Source: Atherix ibis
Lineage: Eukaryota; Arthropoda; Insecta; Diptera; Athericidae
Assembly (NCBI GenBank): GCA_958298945.1
Contig: OY282606.1
Coordinates: 24,959,740 to 25,023,739 of the forward strand
Length of the DNA stretch: 64,000 bases
Direction: 5' to 3'
The first letter of the stretch is position 1. Every line of letters begins with the position of its first letter. Shown here in pieces: positions 54,561-64,000 of this stretch. Made by a program: the position numbers and the translations under genes. A model generated the notes under the pieces. It had not been told where the DNA came from. It worked only from the letters and a program-made list of their open reading frames with translations, and searched no databases.

Positions 54561-57240
54561 CCATATATCTTTAACAGGTAAATCATCTTTTTTTTATTCA
54601 AAACCCATAATAATAATAAAAATAATAATTTTTAAAATGTTTCATTGAAAAATCATTTTTTAAAATGGCGCCTATTTATGGCGATTGTAAATAGTTTCGA
54701 ATTCTCTTGCAGTGACTTTACAGTCAACGTCATAACGTTAATACTGTTGTTATGGCAAAGAGCAGCAGACGATGATGGTGTCAAAGTTGGTGAATACGCA
54801 CACAGACTCACCAAATTCTGTTCGACTTTCAACTGTCAAAAAAGTTAACCAATATCGACTATATGACATTAATGAAATAGTTGTTTTTTTTTAAAATAAT
54901 CTCGAAAAAAATTAATTAAAATAAAAAAAATTCGTATAAATATAAATATTATTAAAATTAATATTTCATATAGAAAAAAAACAGGTTATATAAATAAATT
55001 CAAATACAATTTCGGTTATTTGAATGAATTAGAATCAAAACTGAATTATTATGAAATTGGGTTAAAACCACCCGTTACCCAACTGCTTAATACTGCGCGC
55101 CACCCACAAAAGTTTTATTTACATACTGTAAAAATGCATAATATTTAAAACTTTCATAACCTAAAATTAAATATTTAAAAAAATTCGGGAAAAAAACTGA
55201 TATAAAAACCAAACAAGAAACCATAAATTCATATTTAAAATTTTCAATATTGGATACAGAGAATAATTTTCGCAACATTTGCTAAATAATATTTCTCTTA
55301 TATTATACTCAAAATAATGATTGCTCTATCTTCATTTTAGATAAACAAACCAGTTTAAATTAGCCTCTTATGGTATATTGGGGAGGGTTGAAGTAAAAAT
55401 GGTGGCTTGATATTGCCATCTTACAAAACCGACCTTTAAAGAGCACTAAAATAATAATAAAGAATAAATAATAAATTGAGAACCGAAGTCGAACGAACGC
55501 TTTGAAATGAATTGAAATTGAAACACTACGGAGCAAAGTTGGACTAGAGTGAGTGATGCCTCTTTGTGCGGATGCCATTGATTGCTTCGAGCAATTTATA
55601 TGAACAAATGAATACATGCGCACCTGGCAAGAGGTCTAACCAAAAACACACACCCTTCCATTTTTCATACATACTATATATGGATGAACGTATTTGAAAA
55701 AGGAAATATCCAATCTTACACATCTTGTAACTTATTTTGGTGTAGTGTCTCATTATACTCTGCTGTAGAATCGCACAATCCCATCGGCATCATCCTTTCA
55801 TAATAGCTTCTCACTATTCTTCTCCATCCTTTTCTACAATACAATATATATGTATATATATATATTTTGGGCACAGCTACAAGTAAGACGCATCCCACGT
55901 CGGCATTTAAAAAGCGGCGCCCTAATCCCTCTGCAACATGGCTAAAACTGATTCTTCGTATTCCTCTTGTTACGACTTTCTATAACTAAGGAAATACTCT
56001 TTGACACAACAAAGCAGTACGTTTTTATCTTGCATTTTACACAAAGCAGCTCAGTCTGAAGCTGATGATGATGTACATTCTCACACACTCCCACATCAAT
56101 GAATACCTACATATATAATTGCCTATTAAAAAAAAACCTCAAAAAATATATTATCCAGTCGTACGTAGGGCTTTTCGCATTTTCTCAAAAAATATTGCCC
56201 TAATAACCAGCCAGCTAATGAATATGAGGAAATTTTTACATTAAACAAAATAAAAAGAAATTCTTTTCATTCATAGTTCATAATGAAGTCAATTATCAAA
56301 TATGAACGAGAAAATTTTCTTCCAAATATGCATATGTACGTGGATAGAGAAAATAAGTGATCTACTACCAAATGGTGAGAGAATTGCAAAATCCGTCACA
56401 TCTTTTAAAACCGTTTATCGCCCTAATTCTACCTTCTTCTTCCAGCTCAACCAACTCAAAGCTCCTAAACTCTACAAACTCAACCACCAACCAACCACCC
56501 AGCCAGCAGCACATCAAGTTATCATCGCCTTTCTCTTCTGTTTCCGCTGTTTCCAAGAGTAATTGTACATTCTCTTTTCTTTTAACCGTAGTAATTCAAT
56601 TACTGAGAACATTTGGGCAAGCAGTGCTTCTTACCTACGACCACGGCAGCGACATTTTGCTGATATTACCAATTTTTTTCTTCTCTTTGCATATTTTTTC
56701 GATTGATATATCGGCAAAGTCCAACTTTTCTTTCACATTTTTAACACTTTTAACAATTTAGAGAACTTGTCTCTAAATCATAATAAAATAAAGCGTTCAA
56801 TATTCTGAGAGTCGTACCCATTTGGTTCTCTCAATTTTTTCAGATGAAATTTTAATCACGAATTTTTGTTAAATGTGAACGTGCATTAGCAGAAGGCTTC
56901 TTTAAAAACCAGCTACACATTTGGCAGTTTCTCTTAGTTCTTATCATAACCCATTGGTATGTCAACCAACATATTTAGGTATATCTGTGTACATGCATAG
57001 ATGCGTAAATACACGGTTATGCAGGGCATAAATACCTACAATAGTGCAGAGAAAAGAACAAATCAGGGCTTGGAATGGCAGCCATGAGTTGTTTGCTTCA
57101 TTCTATATTCATATAATACGCACACATATAAAGTCGTACTCTATTAGATGGCACTCGTACTTATTTTATGTAGAGTTACCAACAACGAATTCATGTTTTC
57201 CTCTCTACATAAAATTTTTTTTCTTTTTACTATCAAATAA
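54560..57240. other. Non-coding DNA upstream of the known stx exons
   Basis: No coding exon recognised. 55845-55867 is a TA-rich microsatellite. Candidate minus-strand donors (for example GTCGTAG/GTAAGA near 56633) exist but no upstream frame resembles the missing part of the ubiquitin-like domain. Confidence 0.35.
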
Positions 57241-57242
57241 TA

Positions 57243-58012
57243 CAAGGTTTGTTCAAAAAGTATCGCGAATTTTGTGTTTTTTTAAAAATTATTTATTTAT
57301 TCATGAATATCTATTTTTTCCGCTTCAAAGTAATTTCCACCAGATACACTTGTGCCAAAGTTTTTTCCAAATCCTCGAAGCACTTCAAAAAATCATTTTT
57401 TGTGATCTTGTTCAGCTCCTCCTTCATGGGGCTCTTAAGTTTCGGGAACAAGACAATGTCATAGGGGGCCAGATCTGGGGAATACGTGTGTTGCATTATT
57501 AGTGTGTTGTATTTGGCCAAAAATGGTAAAAGCCAATTTTTGTTCTTCCACAAATCCGGGAGTTTCTGGCGGATTGTTCCGCGCAACTTGCGCATAACTT
57601 GCAGGTAATATTCCTTATTGAGCGTTCTACCCTGTGGCAAGAACTCATGATGCACTACGCCCCTGCAATCGAAGAAAACTGTAAGCAAAACCTTCACAAT
57701 CGACCAAACTTAGCGCTTTTTTCGGTTTTGACTAGTGCGGCAGCTTGGATTGGGATGATTGAGCTTTGGTTTCCACGTCATAACCATAAACCAATGATTC
57801 GTCACCAGTTATGACCCTTTGGAGCAAATTTGGGTCGTCGCGGAGCGAGTGGAACAGCTCCTTAGCAATGTTAATGCGATGCTCTTTTTGGTCGAAATTG
57901 AGCAAAAATCGAAGACGACCCAAAACACGTGCAAGCAAAGCAGATGTCAAAAATTAACTGAACATACAAAATGGCCGAACTTGTCGGCATAAGTGAAAGG
58001 CATGAGTACCAT
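57243..58012 (-). mobile_element. DD34D mariner, second-Asp deletion copy, 5' end truncated
   Basis: TA at 57241-57242, 3' end at the left. Minus strand: [33 protein letters not shown] (first Asp), [33 protein letters not shown] (the same 14-residue deletion), PDLAPYDIVLFPK (third Asp). The 5' end stops about 60 bases short at CATGAGTACC. Confidence 0.9.
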
Positions 58013-61000
58013 TAAACTTAAGCTAAAAATTTATTTAATTCGATTAGTTCAGTTTGTTTGTATTTATTTGGTTTTTTTTTATTATTTAGAATAAAGAAAA
58101 ACTAGCGAAATCTTTTTTTTAAAAAAAATTAAAAATTTACAAAAGATAATTTTGATCTTTATAAGTAAATCAAAATTTGATTATTTCTTGTTTCCTTTTT
58201 TCCATGCAATAATTATGAAAATAAAATAACTTAAAATAAAATCAAAATCAAAATCAATAAAAATTTATAAAAAACGCTAATTTTACGAATTTGTGTCAAA
58301 CTTGCAAAAAAAAACCATCAAACTAAATAGGTGGAGAGAGAGAGAGAGGGAGAGACAGAGAGGAAAAATACGGTAAAAAGGCTCATCCATTTGCAATGTA
58401 ACAACACTTAAACTTTAATATATTAAAAGAAAATTGTTTAATAAAATACAAAAAATTTAAAAAAAAAACATTTCCCACGCTTCGTTCCACTCAACTGTGA
58501 AAATTTATCATAACTGTTCGAAAAAATGAGATCGTTTAACGTTTTCTAGATGAATTTTGCTTCGTTTTTAGAACAGTTAATTTTTTTCCTAACTCAAACT
58601 GTGACAAGTGGAACAGTAATTGATCTATGAAGTTAACGTTGTCGTAACTGGATCACACAAAAAATAATAATTTAAAACGCGATTAAAACTAGGTAATGTG
58701 AATTACAAAAAAGTACTAACCGTGAAAAAATTCTATATTATTGCTGCTGCTGCTACTGAGTAACTTACAGAAGATATTTCGAATGCACACAAACACACAC
58801 ACACACAAAGTTAATTTTTTATTGAGCTCTTTTAATGAGATATTTTATTTCTTTAAAAAAAATGAGATCTTCTTTTATACAAACTAAATTTAAAATATTA
58901 ATTTTAGATACCTTATACGTATAACTTGTACTAGTGATTAAAAATTATTTTATTTTAGAGTTTTTACTATGAAATTTCTTTTGAAAGTACTCTCATATAT
59001 TGGAGATCATTAACCCATTTTAATAGCGTTGACTATTTTTGTAATAAAAAACAAAATAAAATTATATCGCTAAGCTATCAGAAGGGTTTAAAAAACTGAA
59101 GGATTTTAAAAAGTCATACCCTGTTTATTTTTATTCTTTTTTTATTTTATTTTTTTGTAGATTATAGAGCATTTTTTGGAAATTTAAATGGTAACCGTAT
59201 AATATCAAGCAAAGAGTAAAACTCATTGAGTTTTTTTTATTTTACAGTATGTGACAGTATCTCTTTATGAGCACTGACGCAGCGGTGAAAACTGTACAGT
59301 ATCCTCTCTGCTCAAAGCTTTAATTACTCCAAAATACTCGGCAGCGCCTATGATACGCCATTTTTATTTTGTATCATGCGCGGTACGCGCTATTATGCGC
59401 TAGTCACTTTATCACACAGAGAAAAACTGCTATTTTGGTGAGTGAATAACTGTGTGGCGGTAGTGTTTACTGACGCCTTTCGCGTCATTGAAGTTGATAA
59501 TAGCGAACTCTCAAAGCGAAGGAGGTGTAAGAAGAAATAAACAATTACTGCCGAGAAGGAAGGGTATTCAAAAATACCGAATGAACTACAAGGAATAGCA
59601 AGCAGAGTGATCAGATTTTGCGTCGTCGGCAAAACGCGAATGCCAACGGGGTCAATGCTGATTACTGCTGACAGTACTCTCTTGCTCCGTTGTCGTCTCT
59701 CATTTAGAATAAATGAAAAGCTAGCAGTAGAACTCTAAAGGCGAACAGTAAATAATAATCGCCACCACCTATTATCAAGTATCATGTTGCGTGGCCAGCC
59801 GACCAACCGACCGAACTGTATTATATTTTGCGTACATTATCCAAGCGACAAACATACTGTGACATGGAGTGTACACACTTGTCGTCTATGAGAGCGTATC
59901 GGTCGATAGTTGGTCAGTAAATAAACGAGAAGGGGTCGCCGTTCGGTCACAATCGCATTAATGACAACACAACACCTCAAAAGCGCTTCTTTCGTAAGCT
60001 TTCGATCGGCTCACCTTAATTCTAGTGACAGTTGTTTGATAGCACCTGTACCTAAGCAACTAACTAATATTATTGTTGCTGCTACTACCCACACTACTAC
60101 TACGATGCTTAGTCTAGTATTGTTTTTTTTTCTGTTTTCGTCAATAATGTAAGCAGTCAATAATTAAACATGCTTGTCTCTCAAACCTTTTCGTATTAAT
60201 TATGAAATAAGGCTTTGTGTGCGCATGTGTGTGAGTATTTGTGACATCCAAATTTCTAAAATCAATTTCAAAACATGTTTTCTTTTTTAAAAGCTTCGAT
60301 GTTTGCATATTATACAAATTGAATTTGATTTGATTAAGAAGCAGAATTGGAAGAAACCCATAAGAATTAAAAAGAAAAAAACACGAGCAAATGAGAAATT
60401 GAGAGAAAAAGAGACAAACAATTAAAAAATAAAAAACATCTCATGCTACCAAACAGACGGACACTGACGCCAAAATTACTGCCGCCTTCCCCATCATTGC
60501 GTAGCTGTGGTATGATACGATGACGGCGGGCGATTCGAGTTCATTCAACAAAGAATTTTTGACCGTTTTTCTCTCTCTATATCACTGCTCAGCAACTAAA
60601 AAAAAAACCACCGCGGACGAGGGAAACATTGAAAAACGTACATTCTACAGTATTGCCATATTTAAATAAACAAAACTATGTACAAACATGTACGTGTACA
60701 CAGCTGAGCAGTCGTATCGTAGTGTATATACGCTCTCATTCTCTTCTCTTTGTTCCGACGGAATGTCCACACACGCTTTTCTATCTCTTTTTCGCTTATT
60801 TTCTTCACTTTTGCAGCTGATTGCTTTCAGCGTTGCGTCATTTATTTGCCCGACTTGAACTTTATTTACTGAGACCCGACTGCAAACTCTTAACTTAAGC
60901 ATGTTTTCGGGGACAGTGATATGGCGTTGGACTTCATATGCAATAGCGTTCGCAGAGTCTAGTCTGTTATACTGATCTCTCTATCCCTTTACATTACGAG

Positions 61001-61090
61001 TACTCAGAGAAATTTATTGTAGTATAGATGTGCACAGGGATGGGCACCATTATTATGCATTCGAATTTTTAGAACTTACATATTCGATTA
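58013..61090. other. Non-coding DNA with promoter-like GC-rich blocks
   Basis: AT-rich to about 59.2 kb with a (GA)n run at 58335-58352 and a (CA)n run at 58788-58806. 59.25-60.15 and 60.45-60.97 kb are GC-richer with TCAGT and GAGAG-type motifs, as in fly promoters and 5' UTRs, and could hold the stx promoter or that of a plus-strand gene. I found no coding exon here. Confidence 0.3.
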
Positions 61091-61092
61091 TA

Positions 61093-61927
61093 CGAGGTCT
61101 GTTCAAAAAGTGTCGCGAATTTTAAATTTTTGCGGGTTACGTATATTCGATTTTCGATTTTTTGTGGCGTTCTGTTGGTACTCATGTCTCTCACTTATGC
61201 CGAGAAGTTCGGCCATTTTTAATGTTCACTTAATTTTTGAAAGCTGCTTTGCTTGCGCGTGTTTGGCTCGTTTGCAATTTTTGCCCATTTTCGACAAAAA
61301 ACAACATCGCATTAACATTGCTAAGCAGCTGTTGGACCGTATCAAATATGCTCCAAAGGGTAATAACTGGTGACGAATCATGGGTTTATGGTTATGACGT
61401 GGAAACCATAGCTCAATCATCCCAATAGAAGCTGCCGCACGAGCGAAGACCAAAAAAAGCGCCAAGTTCGGTCGAATGTGAATGTTTTGCTTACAGAATT
61501 CTTCGATTGCAGGGGCGTGGTGCATCATGAGTTCTCGCCACAGGGTAGAACGGTCAATAAGGAATATTACCTGCAAGTTATGCGCAAGTTGCGCAAAACA
61601 ATCCGCCAGGCACGCCCGAATTTGTGGAAGAACAAAAATTGGCTTTTGCACCATGATAACGCCCCTGCTCACGCATCGTTGCTTGTGCGCGAATTTTTGG
61701 CTAAAAACAACACACTAATAATGACGCAGCAACCATATTCCCCAGATCTGGCCACCTGTGACTTTTTCTTGTTCCCGAAACTGAAGAGCCTCATGAAAGG
61801 ACGACGCTACGCTACGATTGAGGAGATAAAGACGGCATTGAAGGAGGACCTGAACAAGATCACCTCTCCTTCAATGCCGTCCTTCGAGGATTGGAACAAG
61901 ATCACAAAAAATGATTTTTTGAAGTCC
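61093..61927 (+). mobile_element. DD34D mariner keeping all three catalytic Asp, broken 3' end
   Basis: TA at 61091-61092, then the 5' end. HTH-less. [20 protein letters not shown] (first Asp), [40 protein letters not shown] (second Asp), [19 protein letters not shown] (third Asp), and an open frame from 61478 to 61984. An inverted duplication (61831-61846 versus 61866-61881) interrupts the C-terminal part, and a fold-back sequence replaces the 3' end. Confidence 0.9.
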
Positions 61928-61979
61928 TTTCGCACAATTCCTCAAAACCCCTCCGGGTTTTTGAGGAATTGTGGCGAAA
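61928..61979. repeat. Fold-back hairpin at a mariner breakpoint
   Basis: TTTCGCACAATTCCTCAAAA then CCC (61928-61950) is complementary to 61955-61979, with two one-base indels and a 4-base loop. It begins where homology to the mariner ends. Confidence 0.9.
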
Positions 61980-61984
61980 TTTGA

Positions 61985-63110
61985 CATAAAATAAATTGCT
62001 ACAGCATTAAAAAAAACTAAATATTTTATTTAATAATTTTTATATTTTAAAACTATGTTTTTTTTTGTCTTTATCGATGCGGGTTATTTCTGCATCGTTG
62101 GGCACATTAATAAGCAAAATTTCTGTATATGGGAGAGCTCTGAAAACCAACAAGTGGCTTAGAGAGGCCATCTTAACCGCAAAAAGTGCCTGCCTGTGCT
62201 GTACATTTTGTTTTGGTCAGTATTTCTTTACAGGGAGAAACCGTAACCGTAACAATCAATTTCAGGCTATACTTTTTTTTATAGTAATAGCGCTCTTTTA
62301 GCGCTAGGAGCCATAAAACACAATCAATTTTAGCTTTATTGTGCGAAACGTTTCCAGGACGACAATTAACTACGAGATCGTGCAATTTGACGCTGTTGGA
62401 ATTTTTCTTTTAAGGTTATGTAAAATGCTACGCAGACAATCTTTAAAGTTTAAAAATGTGCGAATTAAAATGATCATAATTATATCAAAATGATCGAATC
62501 CTAGAAAAAATTTCGTTTAATTTGTAGTTTGGCTTAATTTCAAACGCACAGTGGATATAATCCTTTCTCATCCACTAGTCTCCTTTTTTTTTAATTTAAT
62601 TTTCAATATTTTTTTAATGAATGATTTTTTTCTTTAATCAAAATTGTTAATGATGATCTTCTGGTTATGCTATCAAAATTTATGCTTATCACATACAAAA
62701 ACAATAAAAAAAAAACTAAAATAAAAAAGAATAAAATTATTATCAGAATTTCCACGCACATATTTATGGTGACAGACATTAAAAAACGATATTTTGGAGG
62801 ATAGGCGTTTCCGCCCACAATTAAAAATAGAATTTTTTTTTTCATTTGGTTTTTACCCTCAGAATAAGCAAATTTTACTATAAACGAAAAAAATACTATG
62901 TGTGGGATAATGTGAAAATTTATTTTCATTCTCTAATGATGGGACAAAATTTGTTTTTTTTTTTTAATTTAAATTTTAAATCTGAGAATAATTTTACTTT
63001 CTAAATTAAATTAGAAATAAACAACAACGAAAAATTCAGCAGTTTTTATATTCAATTTATTTGGTAAATAATTAAAAATCCTAAAAAAATATTCGTAAAG
63101 TTTCGCGTCG
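61985..63110. other. Non-coding AT-rich DNA
   Basis: A short 43-codon frame on the minus strand (about 62178-62050, MASLSHLLVFRALPYTEILL..) has no recognisable relative. Nothing else seen. Confidence 0.35.
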
Positions 63111-63119
63111 TCTTTTTGA

Positions 63120-63300
63120 AACTATATATGAACTAGAGAACAGACAGTAACGACGGGTCTCGCCTTCATTTCGAAAATAAATAGGGCCACTGACATCTTT
63201 AGGCCAAAATGGACAGAAAAGACGGGTATTTTTACCAAGCGAGAAATGAGCCTCATCATTTACGACAATTTCTTCTATTAAAGCGTTCTATGGTAGAATC
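63120..63300 (-). pseudogene. Eroded DD41D mariner fragment
   Basis: The complement reads VNDEAHFSLG, then frame-broken WFGLKMSVALFIF text corresponding to the first-Asp region and GVIGPYFFE segment of the family; GAAATGAGCCTCATCAT is shared with 54190. Confidence 0.6.
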
Positions 63301-63634
63301 ACGACTTTTGTTTTTAGAATTTTTATAAATATTGTTACAACATTAAAAAATACATCTTTTTAATATTTTTATTTCTATCTTAAAAAATGTATTTTAAAAA
63401 ATTCTCATACACATATACTATTCTGCCGCCCAATCATGGTTTAGCGTCTTCGGAAATTTTTACGTTAATTAATTTATTGTTTATCTAGCTGACGCCGATC
63501 AACTCAATCGTTTACCTACTATTTTCTTAGGCTTTTTATAAAATTTCGTTTTTTGCCTTGCTTTGTCAATGGATTTCGATCACCTCTTATTTTTTATAGA
63601 CCATCCTCTCCTTCACCGATACTATTTTTTACAG

Positions 63635-63738
63635 AACGAAATTATGGGAGTACAAATGATATTGCGGCTATGAAAACAGTAAAAACAGATACTGCTCACC
63701 CTGCTCCATCAACGCCGACACAATACGACTACAAGTAA
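63635..63738 (+). CDS. Possible terminal coding exon of an unidentified gene
   Basis: Preceded by the pyrimidine-rich acceptor ATTTTTTACAG, the plus strand reads RNYGSTNDIAAMKTVKTDTA then HPAPSTPTQYDYK and TAA (63736-63738). Codon usage is more gene-like than the surroundings, and a hydrophilic Pro/Thr tail ending in DYK looks like the cytoplasmic C-terminus of a membrane or adhesion protein. I do not recognise it. No upstream exon is identified in the window; it may be a chance frame. Confidence 0.35.
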
Positions 63739-63950
63739 TGAAATTGTATTCATTTACTGAGAAGCCAAATCAAAATGAACGTCACCAAAATAGCAAATGA
63801 ACGCCATCGTGTATCACCCCGCAATATATTGAAAAATATTTCAAGTAATTCTTCTGACTTGATTATGTGTCCGAGTCCGAGCTTTCAAAATAGTCATCTT
63901 CGTATGGTACCATTCAGTTTTTTTTTATCTATTCGATTATGGTACGCTTA

Positions 63951-64000
63951 CGAGGTCTGTTCAAAAAGTATCACGAATTTTGTGTTTTTTCAAAAATTTA
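63951..64000 (-). mobile_element. DD34D mariner, 3' end entering from the right edge
   Basis: CGAGGTCTGTTCAAAAAGTA after TA at 63949-63950, followed by the 3'-type subterminal TTGTGTTTTTTCAAAAATT. The rest is outside the window. Confidence 0.9.

Noticed and set aside
56302..56761. Overlapping Ser/Asn/Gln-rich frames
   Set aside because: Low-complexity DNA (CAACCA repeats) with no start context, splice signals or similarity.
62050..62178. 43-codon minus-strand frame beginning MASLSHLLVFRALPYTEILL
   Set aside because: No homologue recognised, no splice or promoter context, and it lies next to transposon debris.

Overview
The window is eukaryotic and comes from a higher fly (Diptera). Introns are short to medium with GT..AG ends, intergenic DNA is very AT-rich, and both recognised genes are animal genes: a Pmp70/ABCD3 peroxisomal half-ABC transporter and stuxnet/midnolin. 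The transposons are insect mariner types (Mos1-like, DD34D and DD41D). The species cannot be named from this sequence. DD41D ('rosa') mariners were described in tephritid fruit flies, which is only a weak hint.

Layout: 1-9.0 kb is AT-rich DNA with broken mariners, a hAT deletion derivative, a tRNA-derived fragment and a minisatellite. 9.06-19.79 kb (+) holds ten coding exons of the Pmp70 orthologue; the splice phases agree at every junction and give 620 codons plus stop, and only the N-terminal exon is missing. Its introns carry a nested transposon pile (intron before 12008), a mauritiana mariner and a DD34D mariner (intron before 17286), and another DD34D mariner (intron before 18823). 19.8-28.5 kb is AT-rich spacer with a 2.3 kb DNA transposon and a DD41D mariner. 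28.5-51.2 kb (-) is the stuxnet/midnolin orthologue, convergent with Pmp70: a last exon with the C-terminal basic helix, a 1.83 kb exon, an 18.7 kb intron full of transposons, and an 88-bp exon encoding the second half of the ubiquitin-like domain. 51.2-64 kb is non-coding DNA and more mariners, with one possible terminal exon of an unidentified plus-strand gene at 63.6 kb.

Most of the rest is the work of a few transposon families. (a) A DD34D mariner (TIR CGAGGTCTGTTCAAAAAGT) has about a dozen copies, none full length; several share the same internal deletion or the same 5'-end-to-5'-end rearrangement, so defective forms have multiplied. (b) A DD41D mariner has at least eight copies. (c) A mauritiana (Mos1-like) mariner has three copies with shared damage to catalytic residues. 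(d) A non-autonomous DNA transposon (TIR CTTAGATTA, 8-bp target duplications) has two complete copies in this window, and I cannot assign it to a named family. A rearranged copy of it runs up to the 3' splice site of a Pmp70 exon, and the same 3'-splice-site sequence is found inside another copy 30 kb away.
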